From: Armillaria gallica
Taxonomy: Eukaryota > Basidiomycota > Agaricomycetes > Agaricales > Physalacriaceae
Direction of reading: 5' to 3'
DNA length: 64,000 nucleotides
NCBI GenBank assembly: GCA_037576215.1
Contig: JBANDB010000012.1
Location: forward strand, 2,604,001 to 2,668,000
The translations under genes were made by a program, and so were the position numbers. The notes below the pieces were generated by a model. That model had not been told where the DNA came from. It saw only the letters and a list, made by a program, of their open reading frames with translations, and made no database searches. Numbering within the stretch: position 1 is the first letter of the stretch; each line of letters begins with the position of its first letter. Shown in pieces: positions 47,401-60,420 of the stretch.

Positions 47401-47852
47401 ACAAGTTTTCAGAGCCGTCTATCGAAGTTCATGGTTGGACAGTTCATGAAATACCCTGATATAATCCCCAAAGTTGACGGACAGAAGGTGACGTTCAAGT
47501 CTTTTGAAACACATGATGAGGTAAGTGATAATTTGGTTAGTAAAGCTCTGTTTTTTGATTGATATACCACTTACAGATCCAGCTACATGGACTTTTGAAA
47601 GTCAACTACGAGAACAAAGTTGACTGGACCACATCCACCGACTACTTGCGGTGCAGCCCTGATTTCTATAATCATCCTCGATATGATTATCTCCTTGTTG
47701 ACAACACCAAGTGTCCATTCTTCGCACAGCTTATAATGGTCTTCACCTGCGTTATTGGTGGGAAAGAATTTCCTCTGGCTCTTGTTCATCCTTTCGATCG
47801 ACCCATAGATGCAGCTACTGAAAAGCTGGACAAGGACCTGGGCTTTTATTGA
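44459..47852 (+). pseudogene. Plavaka-type (CACTA-like) transposase, defective
   Basis: A multi-exon transposase of the basidiomycete Plavaka group, which moves DNA by cut and paste. The start is ATG at 44459 and the first exon has a zinc-finger-like module (CQYCHLLF...LKKHETAC). Family landmarks in order: IYHPSSGR, PFESRCDFELAEF, FIDEPWTAQAFWDLQ, YADKTCLSSFGTAQGYPVIA, GVGGGHVVGWLPV, PCIVCLVP, NAFWNIEDCDPFRALSFDPL, HAHDNGLFGDHL, FADGTKYEDLSK, FPKVHSHQHMVNDIL, NTKPNEKMHGPLKDAYQ and DYLLVDNTKCPFFAQL. About ten short introns separate the exons. In-frame stops occur at 46314-46316 (TAG), 46431-46433 (TGA) and 46763-46765 (TGA), so it is inactive unless mis-sequenced. The companion gene 47894-50240 converges on it, 41 bp away. 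Confidence 0.85.
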
Positions 47853-47893
47853 GTCTGCACGTGAAAAAGACAAGAATCAGTGTTTGTGTCTGT

Positions 47894-50240
47894 CTACATG
47901 ATTATCTGGGGGGCGCTCCTGGTTGAGGATTTCAGGGTCAAACCAGCCGGTGGATTCAAGGAGTATTTAATCGTTGATAGTGTTGACAGTGATTTGTTTC
48001 TCAGGATGAAATCACTCAGGTATGCTGGGCGCCGTAACTGAGGGTTGAAGTTGTGCAATACGTAGTAGCTGCAAAAATACAAATATATACTATACTGCAA
48101 TGCCATTAACAATGAGAGGACAGCACAAAATGATCACAGAGAACTCACCTAACTCGATGATGTTCCAACTGGGTATACTCCGACATTTATCATGATTCAT
48201 GGAACTGCGCAAGATCAAACACGAGACCAGGTCTTTCCGTGTACATTTCCCCACATGTCTCGGGCACAAACAACGTTTGCGGAGAGTGGGACAGGTGACG
48301 CGGAACGACTGGTGCATGACCAAAGAAGCGGAAGAATGATTCCATATAGAAGATGGCAACACATTTCTCCATTTCAGCAAATTCCGCCTCTGTGTAACTG
48401 GTCTTCGTTTGTCGGATCAAATGAGGGCAGGCCCTCCAGGACTGCATCACGTTCTTCAGTGGAAATATATAGGGTGCTCTCTGCCGCCAAGTCGGGTGTC
48501 CCAGTCCATGATTAGCGCTACCAACATCGACTGCAACAAAGGCCGTAGTAAGACCATGGGGCAGACAGTGTAGGAGCAAGTCGTGGTTGCCACCATTAGT
48601 TGCTGCTCGTGCATCCAATGCAAGCAACTCAAACCTGAAGTTGAGCTCCGCAAGCTCCCAGGCAATTTCGCGGCGATGATCGTCGGTTAGCTTCTCGAGC
48701 TCTATGCCTCTCCAAACTGCCGGACCAACATTGAAGTTGGCATCAATTCGTAACTCGCCTGCGCAGCCTTGCAAAAAATCGACAGCTTGTTCTCTCCGCC
48801 TCGCAGCTTTTGTTGGTGTGCCTCTAGATGAGCCAGCGCCACCTGAGCTTGCTGTCTTCATCAAATGATCTAAATTTAAAATAACGTGCCATGATTGATG
48901 AGCCATTGGCTGTGCTGAATACGACGAGCAAGAAATGCAGGCAAGCAGCAGGGGGCGTAGACATAGCCATGCTTTGACGAGCTCGAGGGCTCTGCGTTCA
49001 TCTTGCACACCAACAAAGATATCTGGCCATGGAAATATATACCTGTTTGCCTCGGGAACCCTCGCTTCTGGGTAACATCAAGAACGATCTGAACTCGTGA
49101 CCTCCACTGCTGCCTGCCACACTGGAACAGCAGGTGGCAAATGAGAGTGAACAATGACAGAAAGGAATCCCATCTCGCTAGCTGAACTTGAGTGTTTTTG
49201 TTTTACTCTTTGATTGGGAGGGCCATCTATGACCAATTTCAAGACATTGATGATAAACGAGGAGCGCTAGACTTACATGGCTTGCTGCGCAATGTTGATG
49301 GCAGTGGCTCTGGAAGAGGAGGATCCAAATGAACTTGGCCAGGGACGAGTGCAAAAGGGTTTGGCAACCGCAAGTGATTACGAGTAAAGCGCTGGAATGC
49401 TTGATACTTTTCAGCTTGGTCGGATGCCCCGATAAAAATTGATTGAAGCTGTATACGTGGAGGCTCGAGAGTAAGATGTTGGTTTGGATCCAAAGGGAGG
49501 GTGTGGGCATCAATTCGTGTGAAAGGGAGTCGATCCAATTTGAGCAAATGCCAGACTGGAATTCTGGCTCTGAAAAACTCTTCGACGATAACAGGGTCCG
49601 TCGTGAAGGCCCCGATGAGCTCTAGGTCAGCAGTGGTATCAGTCCAACGAGCTTGATTGGTTACTAGCATACGCAGGCGGTAAACTGTGATATAGTCCAT
49701 GATAGCATACATTTCAATGGCTACACGCTGTGTCTCCACAACTGTCAGACAAAGTCTATCGAAAATGAAAGGCAAAGATTCCAGGCAGTGAAAGAGCGTG
49801 TGCAGTCCGCAGTGGAAATCTCAAAGTAATGTGTCCGAAGGCCCCCAATTCACCGTCTGAGATTCGGACATGTCGATGACTTTTTGAGCTGCCATGCGTA
49901 GATGAACGAAGGATGTGTTCGAAAACTTTCCGAGCTGACTGTCTGGTGATGCAGAATCAAGAGAACTGAAGTCAGACTGTTTGACAGGATCATAAAGTGG
50001 TAGCAAGGGGTCAAGTGGGTCATTGGGACGCTTTCGTATGCAGCTAAGCCATGAATTTGAGCGCACGTAGAATTGCGGCCACAGCAGGGGGTCATCAGCG
50101 CCGTATCTAAAGTCTGCTCGCATGTGCATCTCCCGGTTGACACCAAGAGGAGGGTGGTACAGTCCTAACGCATTGGGGGTCATCATGAACCATCCTTTTT
50201 CAACCAATGCACCCAGCTTTCCATCGAAAGGCCTGATCAC
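47894..50240 (-). pseudogene. Plavaka companion gene (transposon-associated), broken
   Basis: Minus-strand exon chain. An N-terminal part at 50240-49239 contains LGLYHPPLGVNREMHMRADF, LLWPQFYVRSNSW and HLRMAAQKVI, then continues past an in-frame TGA (49823-49821) into FDRLCLTVVETQRVA and RLPFTRIDAHTLP. An exon around 49192-49050 and a C-terminal part at 49030-48190 follow (DIFVGVQDERRALELVKAWL and ESFFRFFGHAPVVPRHL). The last exon is near 48080-47894. Such genes commonly accompany Plavaka elements; a helper role in transposition is inferred from position. The start is not convincing, so the 5' end may be missing. A fragment of a related C-terminus lies inside the hAT-like element at 51049-51282. 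Confidence 0.55.
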
Positions 50241-50419
50241 TGTGTTCCCATTGAATCAGCCAAGGGTCAGCCTTGGCTGCTAGATTTCTACTTAATTAGT
50301 GTCAGTTGACACATAGTGAAAACACAATATGAGCATCAGTTGTAAATATTCAATTTCTCAGGATTATATGGTATATTAGTTAGCAGGCCAACTCTTGACA
50401 TCATGACATCATCAGAAAA

Positions 50420-50521
50420 TCCTAGCAGACCCGGGAATTGAACCCAGGATCTTAAAAAGATTTATAATAATATCACATGACTTTTCCAAGCAGACATGCT
50501 AACCACTGTACCATACTAGCA
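50420..50521 (-). other. tRNA-like sequence (pseudo-tRNA or SINE)
   Basis: On the minus strand there is an A-box-like TGGTACAGTGGTTAGCA and, downstream, a B-box GGGTTCAATTCCCGG, with a T-run close after the 3' end. The spacer between the boxes is too long and AT-rich for a normal tRNA, and the acceptor stem does not pair. It is better read as a tRNA-derived SINE or a degenerate tRNA than as a working gene. Confidence 0.5.
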
Positions 50522-50554
50522 TTATATATTTATGTAATCATCACTCTATATGAC

Positions 50555-51595
50555 TAGTGTTGCCACGGCTTGGCTCGGAGTCGTTGAGCCGTTGAGCGGA
50601 GTCGAAAATGACCGAGCCGAAGTCATAGCGACGACTCAGGCCTAGAACGGCTCAGCTCAGCTATGACTCGACTTTTGGTGGCTCGAAGCCGGTCGAGTCA
50701 TTAGCTATTTCCAATTAGGAAATATATTTCATATGCTCTCTCTTTTGGCTTCGGTGAGAGATATTGGAAACGTTCATGGCTTGCATGACATGAAATAGCT
50801 CTAGAACCAGTGTATATGTGTATATGGTCAGTTACTACAAGACTAAAAAGAACTGGATTATATAATACATACATTGCCTTTTCAGAACCCAGTTCTGAAT
50901 ACTGATGTCATCACTGGCGCTGGTGCTACAGATACAAAGCCGGTTCATGCCTATAAAGATCATATTTAAAACGTATCAATTCAAGAATGTCAATTGAATG
51001 CTATATGAATAATCCCTAAACTGTACACAAAAGCATGAAAGTGAAGGTTTACTCCCATTTCGAGATATCAGCGTGTACATTGGGTATTGAGGTTTGCCCT
51101 TGAATATGTGGTATAGAGATGAACAAAGTGCGAGGATTAGGTGGGAGATAGCGTGGAAGTACTGGTGGCTGGCCAAAATGAAGAAAGAATGTATCAATGT
51201 AATATTTAATCATTTCCTTTTCCAGCTGCTGGATGCTGCGTTGCAAATGCCGAAATTCGGCTTGAAACAGATGTGTCAGCACTCAATTTCACATGGCAAT
51301 ATGACAAAGAGGTCCAGACAGCTGCTTTGGAAGCAATGTTGGATGATGAAATGGCAATTCCCACCAAAATCAATGAGTTTGCACGCTCTCGGGACATGTT
51401 TGAAGAAGTAATTGATGTCGAATAGTATTTACAATATATATCATTTCCTAATTTAGAAGAAGCCGGTGACTCGGCAAAAGTCAATGACTTGGAGCCGAGC
51501 CGAGCCGAGCCGGAGTCATTAAATCTGGAGCCGTTCTGAAGCCGAGCCCTTTTGAGTCGAGTCGAGTTGAGCCGAGTTGAGCCGCGGCAACACTA
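50555..51595. mobile_element. hAT-like element with 8-bp target duplication
   Basis: The ends are inverted copies of TAGTGTTGCC(A/G)CGGCT, the type of terminus used by hAT transposons. They are flanked by TATATGAC (50547-50554) and TATATGAT (51596-51603), an 8-bp target duplication with one mismatch. The subterminal regions are packed with GGCTCG and GAGCCGAGCC repeats. The 1041-bp interior has no transposase. It carries instead a fragment related to the Plavaka companion gene. It is probably a non-autonomous or internally deleted element. Confidence 0.8.
51049..51282 (-). pseudogene. Fragment related to the Plavaka companion gene C-terminus
   Basis: The frame reads EMIKYYIDTFFLHFGQPPVL and PRYLPPNPRTLFI, which aligns with the KCVAIFYMESFFRFFGHAPV and PRHLSHSPQTLFV part of the gene at 48190-49008. 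The similarity is clear but distant, so it came from a different family member. It sits entirely within the hAT-like termini. Confidence 0.65.
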
Positions 51596-51658
51596 TATAT
51601 GATCTCCCTCTCTTAGATTTATAATATCCCAATTGGGCCCTCCCTTTGGTGCACTTTG

Positions 51659-52793
51659 TTGCGCTTTTTTTTCCTTATTGGGCTGGTCAAATCGGCCCAT
51701 CAATTGCACCTAGAATTGGCTCTCCCATGGCATTGATGGCATCAATATCAGGCTATTTTCGGACAAAAATCGCATTTTGGCTCATTTTGGGCTTCCTCAG
51801 GCTACTGGGTGGGTCGGGGGATGGTACTAGTATATGCCTAAACATAAATAGCATAAAAGCGAACCCTCTGGTGAGGTATGGGGGCCCTGGGGAGGGGATA
51901 AAATAGGTAAAATAGTGAAAAATAGCGGAAAATCACCGAAAATTCGCGTTTTGGGGATACTACGCACATTGGATGGCTTCGAAAAGTTGATCAATGAATT
52001 CCCTGACCTTGAAAACCCCCAAAAGGCCCCTCTACAGTACATGTGGCGCATTTTATGGCTAGGCATAATCGGGAAAATTGGCTTTTTATGGTGCTGCGTA
52101 CATTGGATCGCTCCGGGGATGTTACCAATCGATTTCTACACTATATAAACCATAGAATACATCTCCATAGGCTATATATGACCACCGGAATGTGATGAAA
52201 AATGGGGGATTGGGGGGGAAACACGGTTTATTTTGTTTTCTAGGCATCGCGTCGGTCTGGGGACATTACCAATCGATTCCTTGACCTTGAAAACCCCAAA
52301 ACGACTCTTGGGCTCATTTATGGGGTCTCAGGAACGATGGAAATAATGATGTAACAGTTTAGGAGGAGCACATAGGGAAACTCGCATTTCCGACCATAAA
52401 ATGCGCCACATGTACTGTAGAGGGGCCTTTTGGGGGTTTTCAAGGTCAGGGAATTCATTGATCAACTTTTCGAAGCCATCCAATGTGCGTAGTATCCCCA
52501 AAACGCGAATTTTCGGTGATTTTCCGCTATTTTTCACTATTTTACCTATTTTATCCCCTCCCCAGGGCCCCCATACCTCACCAGAGGGTTCGCTTTTATG
52601 CTATTTATGTTTAGGCATATACTAGTACCATCCCCCGACCCACCCAGTAGCCTGAGGAAGCCCAAAATGAGCCAAAATGCGATTTTTGTCCGAAAATAGC
52701 CTGATATTGATGCCATCAATGCCATGGGAGAGCCAATTCTAGGTGCAATTGATGGGCCGATTTGACCAGCCCAATAAGGAAAAAAAAGCGCAA
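51659..52793. mobile_element. Fold-back element with 400-bp inverted arms
   Basis: Arms 51659-52058 and 52394-52793 are inverted copies, as shown by mirrored identical frames on both strands, with 335 bp between them. The ends read TTGCGCTTTTTTTTCC. I see no clear target duplication. There is no transposase. It starts only 63 bp after the hAT-like element. Confidence 0.82.
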
Positions 52794-53530
52794 GGTTCAA
52801 AGAAAGAAAAGAGTGAACATATGATCCGCAGTGTTTTTCTTGTGCAACAGGCCGGTAGGGTTTTTGGACAAGTGCGCGTAGGTTAATTGATGTTCCATGG
52901 TGCTAGTAGACATAGTATACTTAGCGATGTGTGCCTCTCTAGAAGCATAACTCACTTTAGGATAGTGTAGAGCAAGTACCAAGTACCAAAGCAGGGTAGT
53001 CTAGCACAGTATCAGTTCACATATCAAATCGGATGAGTGTGCTGACGGAATCCTCCAAAGACACGATAAACTTGAAAGGACTTTCGGAAATCATCCCCAA
53101 GTGCAAGGATCCCGTACGTCGACGAGCACTGTAAGCCCAATGGCACCGACGAATTGTCTAGACGCCAACCAAAAGCAACACCGACAAATCGTCTAGATGC
53201 TGGGATTCGTAGAATAGAAAGGCACTGACGAAAGCGTCTAAGTGCTACACTGACTCAAATAATGCACCGACAATAGCGTCTAGGTACTAAAAACGAACAA
53301 GAAATCACCTACGTACTAGGTGTTCCAGGGGGGAGTGGGTTCGAAGGAGTATAAACTATGCAAGTACAAATGGAATCAGAACGAGTCGTTAGAGAAAAAC
53401 CTTGAAGACATTGACTTACAATGAAGGTAATTTAAAGCAAGTAGAGATGAGCAGCACGCAAAAACAGTAGTATAGAGGTGAGTAAGGCGCACAGAAGTCG
53501 CCAAGAAGTCGCGATGTTAGCAGACAAGAG
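52794..53530. other. No gene; short imperfect repeats
   Basis: Between about 53138 and 53310 a motif of the type CACCGAC-AA-(T/C)GTCTAG recurs about every 42-46 bp in four imperfect copies. A purine-rich GGGGGGAGTG block lies at 53328-53337, reminiscent of a polypurine tract, but no LTR pair or retroelement protein is found near it. Confidence 0.4.
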
Positions 53531-54780
53531 TTGCCTTATTTGGATTCGTCTCTTCTCGTCCTCCCACCACCACTTGCACTAGGGTTAGACCTTACGTCGC
53601 CCGATATTCTGCTTGGGTTAGACCTCGCGTCACCCACTAGACTGTGTAGACGAATACTGTCCACGATCCTCGTGTATACTTACTCTGGATTATTTTTTCA
53701 ACTCCAACAATGCCATATTTTATTGCACGTCACAAAGATTTGGACGGTCCTGGTATCGCTGCATCTCTGGTCTAGATTTCTCTCGATATTCGTGAACGTT
53801 GGAACCCTGAAGGCTTCAAAACTATGGATGCTGAGGTGCAGTATTGATACGGCAGTCGACACCTTTCCACGTTTGCTTTGTATCGCACAAAGCACCCTGA
53901 AGGGGAGTGCGAGGCCATGTTCGACTTTGTCCCGGGCATATATGCCGGCGAGGGAGCCGAGACGATTATTGATGTGTGGGGTGAGCCAGAAGTGTTCATG
54001 CGAGGAACATAGAAGGTGCTTGCAGATGGGAAATAGGATGGCATCCAGTCACTGGAGGGTGAAGAAGACGTGGAAAAAACATGATGAACGAACTCGTCTA
54101 CTGAGTACGTCTTCCTGGATCGTCTACTCTCATTCCAAGCCAACATTTGTCTCCAAGTCGACGTACACTGTTTTATCGACCCTGCCTCCACCTCCTCGAA
54201 ATAATGCCAGCTTAGAGAGTGCAGTTAGCAAAGCCCAGCTGAAGGAAGACAAATTAGCTTGTGAATTTGAGAGATAAGATGTGGCCTTCCTGTCTTGATA
54301 AGACAGATCCATGTAAGCCTTCCTTTTTTTATCTTGTCGATGTCTTCATCTCATGCTGTTCTCCAGCTGTTGAGCATGGGTACCATGCATCCAAGGGCAT
54401 CGTTGACGATCACAAGCCTCGAGTACAGATACTCAGCTCACAAGCCCACATGAATGACGGAGGTATTTCCTAGAGCAGATGGAGCTCATGCTTGCAGAGG
54501 TTGAAGGGATTGTAAAGTCATGCATCAAGCTCGCTGGTCGCGTCCTTTCCTCTTACGTGAATGCGATGCACGTACGAGCCTGCAAAATCTTGGACGTAGA
54601 TACCACGATTGCAACAACCACCTCATCGCTCACATTGTCTCCATTCTGGGGGGATGTCGTTGATCTCCAGCCAAGGATATGCTGGAAAGATGTGGTCTTT
54701 GCTGTGAAGAGACGTGGTGCCCATCTCATTGTTTTAGCTTCGTGTCTAGTCCAGGATCAATCACTCGGAGGGATGGATAG
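53531..54780 (+). pseudogene. Possible decayed coding region, family unknown
   Basis: One frame from 53710 reads protein-like (HKDLDGPGIAASLV, MFDFVPGIYAGEGAETIIDV) but is broken by several TAG, TGA and TAA codons. An unrelated frame at 53531-54277 is open but starts with TTG and has no motif. I cannot decide which, if any, was coding. The stretch ends just before the GMC relic. Confidence 0.25.
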
Positions 54781-56330
<1,550 letters not shown>

Positions 56331-56831
56331 CACGCCACCATCCTCAGAGACCTATTGTCAACATGTCTCCATCTGCTTCTCTCTCTTCTTGTCACAAACC
56401 TCTTCGAATGTATGGACATCGCTACTAGAGCATGTATTAGCTACATCACCATCATCGACATACAGAGGACAAGAAAGTTGAGGCTAGTGGTGGTTACATG
56501 TGCAAGGCATCGTACTGGCACCGTCTACTGCTATCTCCTCTCTCTCCCGTTGATACCATGTGTGGTGTACACTTCGCCGCAAGATGCAAGTTTTGTAGGG
56601 ATGGTGAGCAGTAGGGGAAGCAACCTTCTCGTCATCTTCCGACATACGCCCGTCAGATTGGTGTTCGTTCCCGACGACTACCTCCGAGTGCATGAAGCGA
56701 CACTGATGGGACGCTAGCCGGTCCTCTGAAAACTGCTTCCACATTTTGGTAGTGGTACAGGGAGTCTTTACAAGGAGACATGTGGTATGGTTCTTGCAAG
56801 CTGGGGTCATCACTCAAAGCCACCATGTTGA
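56331..56831. other. No gene recognised
   Basis: This is where the GMC C-terminus should be, but no family motif can be read in any frame. The sequence shows no repeat or RNA gene. Confidence 0.4.
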
Positions 56832-57113
56832 CGAGCGACCATTCAGAGCTCATCTTCTGCCACCGTTTCTTCTATCATCGCCGGGTCGATACACGATGTT
56901 GTAAGCCTTCTCCTCTTACCTCGTACTGAGAACCTATTCCCGTTCACCTGCGTATACAAACCCGGACCTCAGCCCTACAAGGACGACAAATCCATAGCAT
57001 TGTCAGCCTCTCAGCTTGCTGTAGATGCTGCCGGTATCAGCGGGACACCATGTATCGAACTTCGTGCCTTTCCCTTCGACGTGATACGAGGCACCTCCAG
57101 ATCCGTGCAATGA
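56832..57113 (+). pseudogene. Coding-like fragment without start, family unknown
   Basis: A 93-codon open stretch with no ATG reads FPFTCVYKPGPQPYKDDKSI and TPCIELRAFPFDVIRG. It looks like an exon or a gene fragment by composition. I do not recognise it and see no in-phase neighbour exon. Confidence 0.3.
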
Positions 57114-57522
57114 TCACATCACCCTATCCTTGCATCCCCACCGTTTTGAAGACATCATGTCCATCTGTCCGGCGAGGGATATGTGAAGACGACACTTTCT
57201 TTTGGCTGATGACACCCCGGCCGGCAGAATTCGTGGTAGGGGTTGGCGATGAGCGTGTGTTGGATGTAGCGAGGTAGGGTGCCCAGAGGGTATATGGGGT
57301 GTAACAGTTGTTCGCAAAGATTGAACAATATTTCCTCAGACCACTGTACTGAAGGAGCATCCACGTTCGGAGCATCCTACATACCGATGCCAGTGTCTGA
57401 GCTTGTTGCCAGCGGAGTTGCAGGGTTGCTTTCAGGTTGACCTGTGGAAGCACGTTATTCGGCATCTGTCAGAACTTCCGCCACAATTTTTTCCTCTACA
57501 TTCAACTTTGTCTCTTTCAACC

Positions 57523-59496
57523 ATGGACGTTGCTACACGGCTATCTACCACACTCGAAACGATGTCCATGGAAGATGTCTTATTGGTACGTTGAGTTCCC
57601 GTCTCTAGTCGGCTTCAAGCTCATGTAATACAAACTTCACAAGGTGTTAAAGGACGTTCAGCTGAAAAATCAAGCCCTGCAAGAACAAAATCGCAGGCTC
57701 TTGACCGCCCCTACCGTTCATCCCAACGTTACTGGATCCTCCATCCCAACACTGGACAGCCTCAGTGGTAGGGCCGAAGGATCTGCAAACGACTCGGTGC
57801 TGCGAACCGACGTATCAGCTCTTTTTGTCAGTAAAGAGAGCCGTAAGGAGCTGGAGTACTGTGCCATGAAGATGGTCATATTTGCTCATGTCTGGTGGGA
57901 GAAAAAAGGTTTATTTGGAATCGGGTTGGACTCGGAATCTGCTCGTCGCGAACTCGATGCCGCCACTCTCACAAATTCCCTGGATACCGGTGTGCAGAGA
58001 CCATCACAGGATCGTGTTATGGTTCTACGCTTGGTATTGAAGCTCTATGAGTTTCTCCCTGAAGCGTTCCATCCAGTCATTGGTGCAACCATGACGGGTC
58101 AGTATCAAAAACTCTTCAAAATTGTAAGACTATGGTACCATTTCAATCATAATTAACTTCACTGACTCTTTTGCGATGTAGATGAAAGATGTTGGGGGCG
58201 TCCACCGGTCAACCTTCCTCAACCGATTTAGAAATGTTGCAGCCGAGGTGTTCGAGGGCGATGTTCCGCAAGGGCATTTTAGGCGGGGTTTTGACCGCAG
58301 CGAGGACCCGCTTTGCTGATGCCTTTTGGGCTACAAGTCAGCGAAGGTTTATAGCAGACATCCACCCTGTCTGTTTTCTAATGGATTTGCGTCAGGGGCC
58401 ACTGTATTCAGGACAATCTATGGAATCAAGGTTTGAGTTCGCTACCTTTCTTTAAAAACAGAGTGTGACTATCTCTGTAGATCCTTACGTGTCTGCTATG
58501 GGGTAGCACTGCCCTTGACGACCAACCAATAGCAACAAAAGGCACGAATGGTGATTTATGGCACATCACCGAAGTGAACTCTGCGGCAATCGCTTTTGCC
58601 GCGATAGTGGTAAGTTCTTACGAAGATGTCCTTGTCTGCTTGTTTTCAAATACATAATGTTATAGATTCGTTATCTTCTCACAGGCGACCTGGAATTTAC
58701 GTCGATAGGAAAGATATCCGGTATCAATTATATGGCCGACTTTGAGTACTATGTCGAGCGAATCGAGGACCAGCTCAAGAAAGGCACAAAATCAATGCAT
58801 GACACCCTCAAGTTCTACAACGACCATGTCTTTCCTCCAACGCGAGATCGTCGATCCAGGGCTACTACTACTGTCTCCATATCGCTTACCGAGGAGGAGG
58901 AAAATTTCTGGCATGAAGTTGAAGTGATCGACAAAGAAGCTGACTTCGATTCTGATGGTGCCAACCAAACTCTTATGGTGTCTGTTGTATCTGTAAATGC
59001 ACCTTCAGCCGTCCAAGCTCTTACAGCACCCATTGCATCTGTGAATGCACCTTCAGCCATCTCTATCAAAGCCACAACTCCGATGCAACCAGTACCAGTG
59101 ACAAATGAGGTCCCTTTGGATGCCGCTGATAGTGGCAACACTAAGGTCCGATCAAAGGCCAAAGGCAAGAAAAGAAGCGAACCAGCTCCGAGGGTGACCA
59201 GAGCGACACGTAGTCGAGGGGGCCAAGAAGTGGTCGGAGCTGAAGCTCCCGTTCCACCAGTTACGAGAAAGCGGAAGGGGGGGAAGAGCAGCGCAATGGA
59301 AGGTCCCTCTGATGCTAGTGTTTTAGTAGGCCGTGCGAAGTCTCTGGCAACTACCTTAGCCAAGACCATAACTTTTGCACCATTACCAATGGTTGTGTCT
59401 CACATGGCACCGAACCAGGGAACGTCCATCGGTAACAACGTAGAGCAAAGTGATGATGATGATGAGGAGGAGGAGGAGGAGGATGAGGAGGAGTAG
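57523..59496 (+). pseudogene. DUF6698-like gene with one in-frame TGA (5 exons)
   Basis: Exons 57523-57585, 57644-58123, 58182-58430, 58481-58609 and 58666-59496 join in phase across GT-AG introns to give about 583 codons. The second half carries GDLWHITEVNSAAIAFAAIV and GINYMADFEYYVERI, the pattern I associate with the basidiomycete DUF6698 domain. The N-terminus has a short coiled-coil-like stretch (LKDVQLKNQALQEQNRRL). The C-terminal 250 residues are disordered with basic clusters (KAKGKKRSEP, TRATRSRG, TRKRKGGK) and a long Asp/Glu run, so nuclear location is likely. One TGA (58317-58319) interrupts exon 3 in Asp-Pro-Leu-Cys-stop-Cys, where Trp is plausible. Everything else is intact, so it is a young pseudogene or contains a base error. 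Function of the family is unknown. Confidence 0.68.
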
Positions 59497-60420
59497 AAGT
59501 AGTTCGTTCTGTAGTCTACTCCTTTCTGCAGATGTTCTATAATAGCGTATTTCTTGAATTGATACACCTTACTCATCACAATTTACAATGAAAGCAAAAA
59601 AAAAAAACAATGGCTGCAATGATAAGAAATTATCTAGTAGGCGGTGCAAGCATATCATAATAACCCAAATGCATTAGCTACCAGTGCCCGTCTGCATCGG
59701 GTCAGACCTTGCTTGTGAAGGATATATAGGAAGTACCTCGACTGTTCTACCTAGATACTTAAATAGTATGTGACAGGCTGTTTGTTCTACCACGATGACC
59801 GGTAAACGCTACCTTACCTGTGCTGCTTAGTCAGGCAGATACGTGGTTTCTTGACACGGACAATTTTGAGCAGGCGCAATGACAGTAAGGGAACTTTCAT
59901 GGACAGTGGTAAGAAGAGATTGTAGTCAGAGTTTGTCCAATGGGCCCAATTTTAGACCGTAGTGAGGAGAAGGGAGGGGAATTATCTGTGGAACGAACGG
60001 AGGGAGCTCGGGCAGAGGAGGAAAGGGAGATTGCGTGGTAATGAGTAGGGCCGGCGAGTGGCAAGACCCGCTACATTGACTCCCAGTTGACAAGCGGGAA
60101 ATTCCGGTGGCACTTCAATTTTTGTTCTACCATATATTAAGTTGAACTATTTTTTCCCCTGGTTTTTTAAGCTATTCATTTCGTTGAGACGTGCACATTA
60201 GAGTGTTGCACACAGGATACATATATGATGCCTAAATTTAGAATATACTATGTAATCGCCAGCAAACAAGCCACGCCTACCACGCAATCAACCATCACAA
60301 CTTCCTCAACGACGCTCGCACGATTTTGATACTCACTTCGCTCTAAACAAATACAAGGTAAGTGGTATGTCTTTCTGAACGCCATATTTAAACTTCCCAT
60401 AAACATAGATTAAGATTACG
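59497..60420. other. Intergenic; no gene seen
   Basis: AT-rich sequence with an A-run near 59601. A possible 5' UTR intron of the next gene starts with GTAAGTGG at 60359. No other feature is supported. Confidence 0.5.

Noticed and set aside
50420..50521. Functional tRNA gene
   Set aside because: A-box and B-box are present, but the box spacing, anticodon arm and acceptor stem do not form a normal tRNA.
53328..53337. GGGGGGAGTG block as a polypurine tract of a Copia-type retrotransposon
   Set aside because: No LTR pair, primer-binding site or retroelement protein motif was found next to it.
58317..58319. TGA in the DUF6698-like gene as selenocysteine or removed by an extra intron
   Set aside because: A GT-AG pair around the codon shifts the frame into a stop, and higher fungi lack selenoprotein machinery, so a nonsense change or base error is simpler.
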